Part shown: positions 50,001 to 63,030 of the stretch, in pieces
Layout of the letters: every line of letters begins with the position of its first letter
How positions within the stretch are numbered: the stretch's first letter is position 1
NCBI GenBank assembly: GCA_940671915.1
Contig: CALNVZ010003434.1
Span: 7,867,689-7,931,688 of the forward strand
DNA: 64,000 nucleotides
Direction: 5' to 3'
Origin: Paracentrotus lividus
Lineage: Eukaryota; Echinodermata; Echinoidea; Camarodonta; Echinidae
The notes under the pieces: generated by a model
What the model saw: only the letters and a program-made list of their open reading frames with translations
Told to the model about the DNA's origin: nothing
Databases searched by the model: none
Program-made: the position numbers and the translations under genes

Positions 50001-51280
50001 CAACATTAGAACAGAGATGAGTTTCACTAAGTGTCATTATGCTATGCCACTATGATTGATTAAATATTTTATTTCATCAATATGTTTTTTTAAAGACAGA
50101 CAATTCAAATGCCCCAATTTTAGGCCTTTCTGTGATTGTAATCTATCTAAATCATTCTTGACAACGTCTAAATCATGATTAATGATTGATTGATCAGTTT
50201 GTTTATCTAAATTCTCCTTCTTGTCATTAATCACCGTAAAGGAAGGCGTTGTACACTCGGAAGAAGGTAACTCTTTCCATAAGCAAACATCACATATCCA
50301 GTCTGAGTCTGATCGGAAAAACGATTCGGTACATTAGTGCAATTCAAATGACCCCACTTAAGACAACTAATACATAACATGGCATTTTGGTTATTTCTTA
50401 CTATCTTTTACAAAAAATACAAGGATAATTTATTGAGGCATGGGAAGGGATAAGTGCATAAAAAATATGAACAGATTCACATGAATATAACAAAATAGCT
50501 AGAATAAAGATAAAAGACCGTCACAAGAGTGACAGAGGGTAAGTGCCATATGCCTACATCAATTACATATAAATATAGTTAGTCAAAACAAGGGGAACCC
50601 CGATCAAAAGGTTCACGATTTCGGAGTGAGTTCAAGATTATGTAAGTCATTTTCATCTCTGATGACTTTGTTATTGTTTCCCATTTGATGCTTGGAGTTT
50701 CACAATTACACGTCCGTCACTAGACCATGTATTCAGAACATTCTTGGTCTTTTTCGCGTTCTTCAAAAGCTGTAGATTGGCTTTTGTCAATTGTTCCTGG
50801 ATAACAACATCAGTGCCTTTCAATTTCCGACGATGAGAGATTATCGCATGTGCGGGTCCTATAAGACGTAAATTTGACAACAATGGGACGCGGTCTAAGC
50901 TTCCCATCCTTCCCAGTGGGTTGATTCATCGGATCACCGATTCGATGCGATCGATCTATGTCATCCTTGGAAATGATCACTCCTAGGAATCCCGCGCTAG
51001 CTGGCAGATGACGTCATCTGTAGATTCCTTATCCTTCTCTTCCATACCAAATATCTGAAGACAATTCCTTCGCGAATACTGATCAAGGTCAGCTACTGAT
51101 AAGCGAAGGTTATTGATAGTGGTGCGTTGATCCGTAACAATAGATGCGAGACGTTCAATCTCGTCAGCCTGTGACTTGTTCTTACTTCAGCATCAAGCAA
51201 TCGGGCCTCTTGTTCATCCATGCGAGAAAGTAACAAGTAAATTCCTTCTGCACGCCTCATGAATGGTCAATAAACTATGG
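47068..51280 (-). mobile_element. Inner LINE (~4.2 kb, ORF1 + ORF2), inserted in another LINE
   Basis: Read on the minus strand: ORF1 remnants at about 51265-50670, with the coiled-coil stretch DEIERLASIVTDQRTTI and the RNA-binding motif LDQYSRRNCLQIFGMEE, then a C-terminal block with NTWSSDGRVIVK. ORF2 follows. Its apurinic-type endonuclease is at about 50200-49850 (KLGHLNCLSLKKHIDEIKYL, LSETHLC, GGGVAILI). The linker is near 49300 (HAPLRKIRVKMKSSPWM). The reverse transcriptase has NYRPISVIPIFAKIMEKVV near 48620 and the LYADDT box at 48137-48154. The last conserved block is near 47650 (LQILQNRALRTVLNV). The 3' end is an (AAAT)n/A tail at 47080-47103. ORF1 is open at the 5' junction, so the element is slightly 5'-truncated. 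Many frameshifts and stops make it inactive. CR1/L2-like group. Confidence 0.88.
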
Positions 51281-51284
51281 TATG

Positions 51285-52600
51285 AGAAAGAAAGTGGACA
51301 TTGTGTATTATTCGTATGATTCGTTTTGTTTTAAAATAAGTATTCTATTATTGAGAATCTTGGAGGAGTTGCCCCACGCCAAGATTCCATATGTCAGATA
51401 GGGATATATAAGCGTCATATAAAGCGACAACAAACCGGAAAGGAAACATATGCTTAACCTGTTGATCACCACCAATATTTCTTGATATCAATCTACATAT
51501 ATAGTCAATATGAAATTTCCATGATAGTCTATCATCAATAAAATTCAGAAGACTTAGTAAAATGAACTTTTTGAAGAACTTTACCATCAATTTGTAGGGC
51601 CCGGAAGAGAATTAATGGAATTACTAAAAATCATGTAATGCGTTTTGTCGATGTTAAGTGACAGTTTATTAGCTCTTATCCAGTCTTGTACATTAAACAA
51701 TTCCGAATTGATTCTGTCAAGGAGAATTTGAGGATCACGTCAGAAAGAAAAATATTAGAGTCATCGGCAAAAAGTATAAATGATAAGATATCAGAAGAAT
51801 TTTTGAAATCATTAAGGTACAAAATAAAAGGAGCGGTCCTAAAAGAGAGCCTTGCGTACGCCACATCTAATAGTTTTTGTTGACGATATTTATATCATTA
51901 ATGCAAGAAATTGTTTTCTTTCTGTCAGGTAGTTCCTGAACCACTCCAAGGCCTTCCCTCTGATGCCATAATGGGAAAGTTTAAATAATAAGATTTCGTG
52001 GTCGATGGTATCGAAGGCCTTGGAGAAGTCCAGGAACAAACCTATAGTATGAGAGTGATTATCGATTGCATGAATTATTTGGTCAACAAGAACTATCATC
52101 GCGTGATTTGTGCCATGTTTTTCGCGAAAACCAAATTGATTATCGGATAATATTTAAAATTAGAGAGAAATTAATCAGCCGAGAATAAACGAGTTTTTCT
52201 AAAATTTTTGAAAATGAAGTAAGCAGAGATATTGGTCTATAATTTCCTCGATCATGACGGTCGCCTTTTTTAAAGATTGGATTATTTTAGCTATTTTCAT
52301 TTTGGTGGACTATTCCAGTCAATAATGATGTATTATATACGTGTGTGATGGGTAACAATTTCTGTTATAATATTTTTCAAGAGAAAGTTAGTTATGCCAT
52401 CATATCCAGCTGCTTTTTTATCTTTAAGGTTATTAGTAATGTTAATAATTTCTTCAGGTAGAATAGGGGTTAAAAACAAAGATTGCGCATTGGGTCGATC
52501 TAAGCTTGAATAAAAGGGTCGATTAGAGGGTATGTCCTTGCAAGGTTTCAGCCTTACCCATCATTTTATTTAATATAATCTCGCAAAATTATAAATGAAT
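51285..52600 (-). mobile_element. Outer LINE, 5' part (RT domain)
   Basis: The minus strand encodes, in order, KDKKAAGYDGI near 52420, EKLVYSRLI near 52180, the first catalytic block FLDFSKAFDTIDHEIL near 52000, then FILFADDSNIFLS with the active-site aspartates near 51780, then IDDRLSWKFHIDYIC near 51520 and the thumb AWGNSSKIL and IHNVHFLSHT at 51370-51290. Frames shift several times. The coding order carries on at 47067, showing that the inner LINE split this one just after the SHT motif. The endonuclease and ORF1 are absent, so it is 5'-truncated. Confidence 0.87.
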
Positions 52601-52851
52601 GTCTGAATACTGTGTGGTGCGAGAATTTTTAGTTTCCTTTCATCTTACAAGGGAACTAAAATTGAACTTTCACTACTGATAATTCATGGAATATTATATC
52701 ACTTGTTTCTTCCGAAATGTCTCCCTCACCCTCATCTGAACTCTACTCCAATCCCATGTGCGGTATATATAATCGTGCATGATATTGTCTTTACCACCTG
52801 ATCGTTATGCCTTAAGTATCTTTTGGTGAGTGAAGGTGTGGATGTGTGTGT

Positions 52852-52890
<39 letters not shown>

Positions 52891-53526
52891 CGGAGGTGTC
52901 CGTTGATGTGATTGAGTGAGGCGTAGAGGGGGGGGGCTGTTTTTTGTGTTTGTTGAAGCGTTGTCTTTTCAGGTACTGATGGAATTACGTGAGCATGGCT
53001 GCATTTTTAATGAACAATAACAAGGGGTGCAATTTGAAAAAATCTGGACAAAGTTGTTTGATACAAGAATAAAGACATACACAACCATTTAATAGCGGAT
53101 GTGAGGATGATGCAGTTGGTGAAATTAAAACGAGAGCGAACTGACCAACACTCTCATTGTGACTGTATGTTATAAATGCTAGTCATAAAACATGCATTTT
53201 TAGAAGAACGTTAACAACACAGTGTATAATTTAACCTATAATTTAATTTGTATTGGGAAACTAAAATGTTTTGAGTGGAAAAGTTTATATATATATATTT
53301 TTTTATACTTGGTAACATAGTTATCGCAGTGTGAATTTATTGAGAAGTGAAAAAGTGTGTTATCATCCAAATGAGTAGTCTCTATTATAAGAAAAGTGAG
53401 GGGGACCGATATGATGTCGTAATTTGTTGTAGAATGAAGACAGCATCTCGGCACTGCATTATAAACATACATTAATATTGAGATGACCATACATGTTTAT
53501 GGGACAGTCACTATAAAAACAATTGC
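52601..53526. other. No gene seen; (GT)n tract
   Basis: A GT microsatellite lies at about 52838-52886, followed by a G9 run near 52930. The stretch from about 53300 to 53526 may be the 3' UTR of the LINE fragment next to it. Confidence 0.5.
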
Positions 53527-53830
53527 TCACGTGTCATTTTCCGCCTGTGTTTTGTAACCCTTTAATAAATGGCATTTTAGCTTATATTTAAAAGTATGCA
53601 AAGAGGTTGATTCAATTATTGTTTTGGGGAGGTCAGACCATAACTTAGGACCAGTATATATAATAGTTTTTTTGGGCAAAAAGAGTTCGTGTACGTGGTA
53701 GATGAAATAAATTACGTTGACGTGTGGGGTATGAATGAACTGAGCTATGCATTATGGGTTAGGAATCAGGGCAGAATTGGGTAGTTATGGGCTTGAGATG
53801 GTGTTATACACAGCTGCTAGTTCGTGCTGG
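53527..53830 (-). mobile_element. LINE C-terminal fragment
   Basis: The minus strand from about 53755 encodes SVHSYPTRQRNLFHLPRTRT and, after a one-base shift in an A-run, YTGPKLWSDLPKTIIES and HTFKYKLKCHLLKGY, with a stop at 53527-53529. This is the usual end of a CR1/L2/jockey-type ORF2. The part further 5' is badly frameshifted and lost by about 53830. The 3' UTR probably continues left to the A/TA-rich stretch near 53290. Confidence 0.8.
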
Positions 53831-55552
53831 CTTTAATGGCGGTTTTTTGGTAAGATTATCTCACTCATGTTTCAACAACAACGTCTGTTTTAACTCCAAA
53901 TAGCCACAGAGAAGGGGAATAAAAAGACGAAATCGCCATAGGAGCTACGGTTACGTGCGTCTTTATGCATACAGGCGAAAAAAAATCCTTGTTTACTAGC
54001 CTTTACATTTTGAAAGAAAATAAACATGAAATGTCGATAATAGAAATTAATCGAAGCGAGATGAAAAAACCTTGTAAGCATAGCGAAACTCAACAATCTC
54101 GTACACTGTCCATTCACATTTTACAGAAATTTTACAAGCATCTTGCAATTTTAAACTTAAATGCACAATATTTAAACAACATTGATTTTTTAGAATGTTT
54201 GATTTTTTTATCATTATTTTTAATTTCCATTATTACTCTGTGCTATCAATTTATTTCGTAATTCTTGTCATTTATTTATATGAAAATTAAAATCGCTATT
54301 ATTCTAATATTAGTATTTGTTATTTATTTACTTTGTAATTGTTGTTATGTTCTCTTTTATCAATACTATCTGATTATTAAAATTATTATAATTTTTTTTT
54401 TTTACATTTATTCATTTCGTCATTGATACTCTAATAAGTATTATTATTATAAATTTATATTTATTATTGTTATATTTTAGGGTTTTCTTTTCGTGAGATG
54501 AGAATAAGACTTGACAAATAGAATATGTATAACTCACTTGCTAGGTCTTAATACCAGGCACTTGTTTTGTTGGTTTTTTTTAATGAGAGGAGGTTTAAAA
54601 GATTTGCAAAGTATACGGTATCATTGAAGGCGAATCTGCTATTAAATCATCATTGGGGTGTTTATCTCACCCGTCTTGAATTTGATTGCATCTACAGTTG
54701 CTGTTTCAGACGACATCTCAAAATATCCGGGGAATTCCTGGAAAGATTTAACTTGCCGTCTTCGCCCCCTCGAATCCGGGAAACGAATAATGAAGGAATA
54801 ATGCGATTTAATTCTAATTTGCTATCTCTTTCTACCCTACCATCTATCCTCTCTCTCACTCTCCTTTTCTAATAGACGGTCTTTTCTTAATTAGAAGGTC
54901 TGGAGGAGAGAGAAGGAAAAATCACGATTATACGAATTCATGGCATAGGATAGCTCATCTAGATACGCCTACACACACAAAACCTCACATGCGAACACAT
55001 ACCACACCACAGTTATAACTTTTTGGTGCCTACAGCTTTCATAAATTTATAGCGTAGAGTCTTCTGCATATTGTGATACCAAATTTATATAGTATCGACG
55101 ATCAGGTAGTGCGCAGCTTTAAAAATTGTTGCTCTATGCGCTTTCAGTTTCCCCATAGACATGTGTATTAAACATGTAGTACAAATGCAAAAACGTGAAA
55201 TGCCAATTATATATGCCGATAGCTCAAAAAAATGTTTGTCAAACTTTGCAGTCTTATTCATTCGTACATGCCCTAAACACATGCCAAGTTTCAGAAAATT
55301 TGGTTTTGTGGGGAGGTGGTGGATTGGCCCATCGCCTGGTCGTGAGATAACCAAAATAGCCCTGCCAATTTAAGGTTAAAATTATTTTTAATTAAAGTGA
55401 AGAAATTTACTTATAAATGCATATATTCTAAAGGAAATTTCATGAGCAATTCAAATACGATTAAAACTTAAGCGTAATTGGAAAGGGGGACTTAAATAGA
55501 GGCTCTGAATGAAAAATTTGGGGCCCTTCAAAATTAATATAAAAATCCCCAT
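53831..55552. other. No gene seen
   Basis: AT-rich sequence with ATTATT-rich spots near 54420-54480. No supported gene. Confidence 0.45.
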
Positions 55553-55580
55553 ATATATATATCTATATATATATATATAA

Positions 55581-55611
<31 letters not shown>
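55553..55611. repeat. (TA)n tract, left of element copy B
   Basis: TA repeat of about 55 bp; it resumes at 56462-56476 on the other side of the inserted element, so the element landed inside it. Confidence 0.9.
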
Positions 55612-55614
<3 letters not shown>

Positions 55615-56461
55615 GAGACCGGGTATGGAAGTTACACGGGTCAGTTGTTACAGTAATCAGTGTGCTAAGATGGAACAAGAGAGGTGTGCTAACTGGCATC
55701 TATATCAGCCTACACATAGCTGTGATGAACTGCCGTCGTGAGGTTTCTCCGTTGTTTCATTAAAAAGTAAATCAACAAACCATTTTTTACCGTTCAAAGT
55801 AAATTTTGACAAAAATTGAAATTTGTAATAGCTCTTACAACTGAAGGCACATGATGATAGTCTGGTATTGTAAATATAGTACATGTATGTCACTAATATA
55901 CCCCCTAGCCATGCCCTGTAATTCTGCCTAATGACTGTGCTACAGTTGATTTCTGTGTGTAAAATCACCCATGGGGTAGGTTGTTACAACAACCTACCCC
56001 ATGTTGATGTAACAACTTACCCCAAATACATTACATATGTAAAATTACATTTGTCTCAATTTTCAGGTGTTAATATTTTTATTTTTCTATTATTACTTTT
56101 GTCTATTCTAGAGCTCTACTTGATCTACAGTTAACGATGTCAAGAAACTGGAAAGTTGAAATTAAAGTATGGTATAAGAGATTTACACATTGTCAACTTA
56201 CCCCGTATGTTTACATATTGTAACAATTGACCCGTATGGTGTAACAACCTACCCCGTATAGGGGTAGGTTGTTACAAAAAAATGTCTTCACTAATTAAGC
56301 TGTAGTTAATTAGTGTTTACATGTTTTCAACGTTTTATATGCCTCAGGTTTTAGCCAACATAATAGGCTAACTACAGACCCAATATGGAGTGCGTGTGTT
56401 CTGTCATTAGAATTATCTGGCCCAAAATGTGAATTTTGTAACGTCCATACCCGGTCTCCCC
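55612..56461. mobile_element. TA-flanked TIR element, copy B (850 bp)
   Basis: Same ends (GGGGAGACCGGGTATG and CATACCCGGTCTCCCC) and same interior order as copy A at 3246-4086, in the same orientation. It sits within a TA microsatellite. The internal hairpin at 55970-56003 has perfect 16-bp arms (CATGGGGTAGGTTGTT). Non-autonomous. Substitutions and indels between the copies suggest that neither is brand new. Confidence 0.88.
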
Positions 56462-56639
56462 TATATATATATATATACATGAAGAATGCTTTATATAGCC
56501 GAAAGCTTGGCAAATAGAGTGGTTTTCAGCAACGCCCATCCCCCTTGTTTTTATTTCGACTACATTTTCCAACAAAAAGCAGTAGCCATGTTAAAGAGTA
56601 GTTCCCTTCTCACATTTATACATAATTTATGTATATAGC

Positions 56640-56682
56640 CTATACATGTGTGTGTCTGTATATATATATATATATATATATT
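56640..56682. repeat. Short TG/TA microsatellite
   Basis: TGTGTGTCTG followed by about ten TA units. Confidence 0.8.
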
Positions 56683-56817
56683 AATAGTTCAGGTTCAGGA
56701 TTCGTTAGTCACGTGGTCTGGACAGAAAGGAACTCAATACGAACCTGTATTGACCAGTTTGCTCGAAGGTCACAACTAGTGTCTTTCAAGTTGTATCAAC
56801 AATCACGACGGCGCCAG

Positions 56818-56963
56818 GAGCCTGTATCACAAAGAGTTAAGTTTGACTTAAGTCGTTCTTTTTCTTTCTAGTTACACATTACTTCATTGGTCCAATTTTG
56901 TGCTCTATTGGACAGTATATCAAGAGCCACTTTAGGTTCAACTTACCCTCTATGAAACCGGCC
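56818..56963. mobile_element. ~146-bp TIR element (MITE-like)
   Basis: The left end GCCTGTATCACAAAGAGTTA and the right-end complement (GGGCCGGTTTCATAGAGGGT) are imperfect inverted repeats of about 35 bp ending in a shared TTAAGTT/GTAAGTT core. No coding capacity. Confidence 0.5.
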
Positions 56964-59389
56964 CATATGATGTTTCACGGATACAGCGGATGTGAGAATA
57001 AAGTTGCGTTCATCGATTTAGTGAAAGGAGAGCAAATCTGCATTCCAAACTCGAATGCAGTCCAAACATCAAGACATGAGCAGGAACAACATACCACCTA
57101 AGTGCGCTTTCCTTCGAGTATCTTTTTACTTCGTTATCACAATGTTTGTATCCTTGCATGGCGTTAGCATTTACGTGGAGGAAAATATTTTTAAAGACGA
57201 ACAAAAAAAATATTCTTTGCCTTACTACCAAAGTGTTCTTTTGAAAAATTGTTATACAAGTTTTAGGGCTGATATAAGTTTGTGTCGACTGATATTTGTA
57301 ATTCCCAATTTTTAATTTTTTTAAAACTTAAAACGGAATCAAGCAATTTCAGAGTTGAATTATTTATTACATCATTTCAGAGTTGAATTATTTATCACAT
57401 CAATCCCAATTACAAAATCAGAAGGGCTTCCTTAAAAAGGAATGGCATGTTATCAACATCGAAAAATCATATGGATGGTACACACAAAAATAGTGTTCAA
57501 AGTAGTTTGGGTCGAATACAAAAAAAGGAAAAAATCCGGTATATACATTTGTTATTTCAACTCATATTCTTTCTTCGTAAAACTCCATTGATTCTCGCAC
57601 GTCTAACTTTCACTTGCAAGGTAAAAAAGAAGCGGATAATCATTATTTATTATCCTTATTTAGATTAGAAAACATGGACAAAGATTGTTCACTGTTTAAT
57701 ACGACGCTCTAAAGAAAACGGTAGACAAAGATAACCCGTCACGTTTGTGAATTTGGGCCAAAGTGTTTTGTCTTGTGCGTGCATGCCATAAAAAATAATT
57801 TTAACACCTTTAAATGGTTGTCTAATATGGAAACACAATTGCTGTCCAGAAGGACAACTGAAGGATGTAGAAAAGGATTGCGTGAGGGTATTATAAAGAC
57901 ACAAGAGGACTACCCTGGCAAACTGGCACGCCTGGAAAATCTCACCTGCCTTGAATACCAATTAGAAGAGAATGATAGAGCGTTGATGATTTAAATACTG
58001 TCATCAATAATGGTAAAATCGAAAACATTTTTTTTTTATAGTATGAAGATCAATCACAACCAGATTGGCCCGTACACTGAATTGCAGTCTAAACTCAATT
58101 TTAAGTTTAATCTGACACTAGAATGGCAAAATTTAAATGCAATTCTTTAGTGCGAACGTATTGTACATAAACACGAGCTTATTTCTGAACTGAAGTTCAG
58201 AAAGTTCAGAAAGCTTGCCATAGGAATTTCTTTAAATTAAGACAGAAAGAAAAAAAATGGGGATGACAGGGGAGGGGCAAATTGTGGAAGAGAGAAAGAG
58301 AGAGAAAGGGAGAGAGCAACGTGAGAAAGAGAAGCTAAAGGGGTTTTAAATTGTAAAACAGGTTTTCTGATACGGCCACATGGGGAAGTAAATTTTTTAT
58401 TCTGCATTCTGGATTTCTACTAGTTTACGTCATACAGCGTGCTCAAATCGGGTTCGATCTAAATGAAGGACCACAATGTAAATCTCACAGGTATGGATTC
58501 TTGTAGACAATATTCCTTGAGGGAGTGCTTCGTACGAGACTTCTCCCCGTGCAATACGGGTATGTATGTACAGCCGCCCTCTCAGAATCAATACTTGCTG
58601 GAGTCCTAACTCACCCTCCGAGACATTTAACCATGTAATAAATATATTACATGTTAAGCAATTAGGGAGGATTTGGAGAGGGGGTAGAGGGACAAAGAGG
58701 TGGATAGTTTCCAATATAAAAGAGATAGAAAAAGAGAAAGACGACGGTTGAGACAAATTGTAGCATGTTACGACTTAAGTTAGAAAAAGGGCATTTAGCC
58801 TATGACTGGGGAAATAAAAAAAAAAATGTTGGAAGAGAGTGAGAGAGATGCGAAGATATTGAAAGCGAAAAAAAAATATAGAGATAAGAGAAAGGGGAAA
58901 TGATAGAGACATGCAAAACAAGAGGAATGGTGATTCAAAGGTCAATTCAAATTGAGGTTAATACAAACACTTCAGTTGAGGATGATTTTATACTCCCTCA
59001 ACAAAAATGATGGAGTCCTTCAATGAACCTTAAAGTATATGAAACATGGGAGTGTCATAGTGGAATGGACTACATCAACTCCTTTCTTCATTCTCTTATC
59101 GATTTTACACGCTTGGTATTCAGTGACTCTTGGAGAAGGAATACGTCACACTTCTTCCCAAGTCGACCCCTAGATGCTAATAATGACGTAAGGCAACCTT
59201 AGCTCTTATTTTGTGAATGGTATGACATAAATGTCTTTTATTTCTCTCTCAGGGATATATTTAAGACGTAAAATGTCAAATAGTAGGATAGATTGGTTAA
59301 GTACATTCCGTTTAGGTGTTTTTTTCTTTATAGAACTACGATAAAGGGAGATACTGATGTTACGTCAACCCTGGAAACATTCGTGTTCA
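56964..59389. other. No gene seen; purine-rich tracts
   Basis: GA-rich stretches occur at about 58285-58335 and 58660-58900. The frames are short and show no recognised domain. Confidence 0.45.
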
Positions 59390-59620
59390 TGTGCAAAAAA
59401 AAAACAAAAAACAAAAAAAAAAAAAAAAACATGAGGCCTACACAGTAAACAGTTCATCAAATGCAAACTGCAAACCAAAAAATATACATATACCCACATA
59501 CAACCGCGCGCGCACACACATATTCATAAACACACGCCCTCACACACACCCACGCGCACCCACATCCTCATAAACACACACCCAACACAATCGCACACAC
59601 ACAGACACACATAAGCTTAT
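59390..59620 (+). repeat. Poly(A) then CA-rich microsatellite
   Basis: An A-rich run (59393-59430) and imperfect CA/CACG repeats (about 59500-59615). Confidence 0.85.
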
Positions 59621-61071
59621 ACACACTACCACTACCACCATCTATAACATAAACATAGAGTAAACACTAAACTTTAACTGACTTCTATTCTGGCTATGAT
59701 CACAAGACGATTCGGAATGAAATAAGGAATGTTGTTTCTTGTTATACCATCTTAATTTAATTTATCAAATCAGTATATTCATATTTTTAGTGCTGCACAG
59801 GAAATGGAATGTGGAGGCTGTAAATATGAACACTTGAATAACTTTCATAGCATTATGTTACCCAAGACCAGAGAAGCTATCTTATAAATAATAAGCACAT
59901 ACCAATGGTAACATTAAACATTTGTAAAACTCCATAAGAAATGTTATAAACTGGCAATAAATGAGATTCTCACATGAACAATACGTCTGGAAGATCAGAA
60001 AAAAAATAAAGTAAAATTAACCAAGAAAAGGAGAAACAAAATACAATATTACAACCAATGCAGCTATTATAATACCTTTCCAGCTGATTAGCGAATGCAA
60101 TTTAAGTCCAAATTGATTTTCTTGGTAGATTAGCAACAATCGAGGTGGATCAATGCAAAATGCGTAATAATATATCATTAATGACAGACCGAAGGAGTAC
60201 GTCTGCTTGGGGCTATAACTTTGAACGATCCACTTCAGACTGTCATTATACTTTACAGACGTCCAATATCACTTCACGGTAATACACTTGAATGTCAGAG
60301 ACGGACGTGGATAGAGTGGGAAGCTTTTTACTATGAACAGTGGGATAATGTATAGATTCAACTGGACTAGCTTAATCCTCCATATGTATGCTTCATAAGA
60401 ATGATTTATTATTTTCTTTAACCAATTGAAATAAAAACACAAACAAATGAACGTTTCACTACAGATTTCCAAATGAATACTGACGTTCATGATACTCATA
60501 TTTAAAGTGGTTCCTGTGAATTAAATAGGTCATGTAGTTAGAACTTATAACTTACAATTCATGAAGGACTAACACACTAAACTATGATGCTATTCATCAA
60601 TCTATTAAAGCGGGAATGTTTAATATTACTAGAGTTGTAAAGATGATGATAATAATAATACCAATAATAGTGATATAATAATAGTATTAATATTCAGGCA
60701 GATATTATAATGAAGTATTTTTGGTATGTAGCTGTATCTTAAAAGATGATCCAAAAACGCTTTCAGGATTATTTTGTAGTTTGATAGTAAAGATTTGTGC
60801 ATTTAAAACAAAATAAGAGTATCATGATTATATATCGCTTACGCCATAATGAAAGAGTAATGTTCAATAAATATATAGATAAAGGTCATTTTCTTGAATC
60901 GTTAAATGCAATGTTATATTTTTGAGCGTTTGTGGTGATTTTGATGGTGTATTTGCATTTATATTTTTTTAAAAATAAATAAATAAAAAATTAGTCTTTC
61001 ATTTGAAATTTGGTTCAGTTGTTTGTTTTTTTTTTTTGTAATGAGAATTAGAACCCTTCTGACTATTCTAA
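59621..61071. other. No gene seen
   Basis: AT-rich with short ATA/ATG repeats near 60645-60690. No supported gene. Confidence 0.45.
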
Positions 61072-61108
61072 ACCACTGATCTGTATACTATTTATACAGA
61101 TCAGTGGT
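61072..61108. repeat. Perfect 16-bp hairpin
   Basis: ACCACTGATCTGTATA and its exact complement TATACAGATCAGTGGT are separated by five bases (CTATT). Confidence 0.85.
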
Positions 61109-61493
61109 CTAGACACGCATGCGATGTAATTAATTGATTGATTAGGGGCCAGAATGCTTCTCATTAAATAAACATTTGATTTAATTTAATTAAAACGGAT
61201 CTAGATTTATTGTATGTGCATACATGATGCAGGAGGAGTCTTTATTTCTTCCATAAATCTAATAATATCCTAATTTCGAGATCCGGTTATCATGGTTTTC
61301 CCTGAGTTGAGAATTCACTTCTGACTCTTTAAAATTCCCGAATATCGTGAAGTAGATTGGCTGTTTGAACAAGTATAATATGACAAGATTAATATTCTGG
61401 AAATCAAATTCACTGATAAATTCAGCTCCCAGGAGACGGTGGGAGTTTGGTTTCATTCTATGAGAAGAGACTGTACTACTTTTGTGGGTGTTA

Positions 61494-61712
61494 CACACAG
61501 ACTTACGATTGATAAAAAGTTACGATTGATTTTTTCTTGGTAGCCTCCTCACGGACAGGATGCTCAAAAGTTGATGATCTTAATCCTAACCCTCTCCCTA
61601 ACTCTACTTTTAATCATATCCAAATCCTAATCCATGACTGTACCCGGTTTCCAAATGAGGCTACCGAGAAAAAAAAATAATCGTAACTTTTTATCAATCG
61701 TAAGTCTTTGTG
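61494..61712. mobile_element. ~219-bp TIR element (MITE)
   Basis: The left end has ACTTACGATTGATAAAAAGT and the complement of the right end has the same word; pairing then continues through TACGATT, a T-run and GGTAGCCTC, about 50 bp in all. The centre is short and pyrimidine-rich with TCCTAACCCTCTCCC-type words. No coding capacity. Confidence 0.8.
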
Positions 61713-63030
61713 ATACAGGGCACTGGTATCCTCTCGTTATCCTAATCCGTGATATATTGGATCCGTCAAATGAAATCTTCTGCCATATTCATTTCAGCGA
61801 TTGAAGTACTCATAAAGACAAGTCATAAGTGAAGAATCTAATAAAGATTTCACCACAGATGATCTTTTCCGAGTGTTATTCAAATCCAATGTATACCTTG
61901 GTGGAGATTTATATATTTCATCTATGGCCGTTTCCTCCTTTTACAGATTCGGGTGTGATCTTATCTTATATCTGTCATGATATTAAATTTATACATTACT
62001 TGTTAATAAAAGAAAAAAATAAGGAAGAAACACGGTTCTTGTTGGAAATATTATATTGTTTACATGCCACCTTAATTTGAAGCTCAATAAAGTAGATATT
62101 CTCTCTCAACATGATTAATTGATATGAAATATTATTCTGTGACGTGAACACTAGCAATCCTTCACATACGCAGTATTGTTGTTTTGCAAACCAACTTGCA
62201 CCAGAATAACAAAATAATTGTTGTTTATAGGTGAAAATTATCAAATTTCATAAGGATTCGACTGTGGAAACAAAGTCAAATAAGTTCTTACGAAATCGTA
62301 CCCTTAAAATGTTTATGTTAACCGTTTTCAAAAACAACATGTTATTGGAAAATATACTGTAGTAAATGCTTTATACTTCCCGAGCGGCAATTTTTGCATT
62401 CGGACGCATGCATAAAAGCGGTGTCTGCTTTTACTAGGATTTTGCCTATACATTTACCTTTGAATGTAATTGAATTTAATTCAATATTTTTTGTATATAT
62501 ATTGTTTCCAAATGATAAAATAATCAATTACAGCCGTATAGCAATAACGCAAAATCTCATAATATTTCAATATCAAAATAATAAGGAAATGCATGAGAAT
62601 TCGAGTAAAAACAGTTTCTTACTTATTACATACGGCCCCATTATGTCATAAAGCCCTAAAAGGAACATTTTAGGAACTGAGAAATACATCATGCCTGTGA
62701 AAAGTAGAAAACAATCAGGAGCCTTCTAGCCAAATACGATAATTCTAAATATTGCTGATTGGAAATATATCCATTAGACCTTATTGACAAACTCAAGGTA
62801 AAAACACGACATGATCTTTTTAAATTGGCCTCTTGAGATGTAATACGATGATTAATTGGAAACAGCATCGGAAAAAAACATATTCCGGCGATTGTTTTTG
62901 GATTGAAAATTTAGAACATTTCGTGCAGATATCCAAAAATACACCAAATCGGAAATGCTCAAGGATTATCATGGTCGTGTAATTCGAAGAAAGAGCGAAC
63001 ATTTCTTAATGTTTCTGGTTATTTGCGTAC
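61713..63030. other. No gene seen
   Basis: AT-rich sequence, short frames only. Confidence 0.45.
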
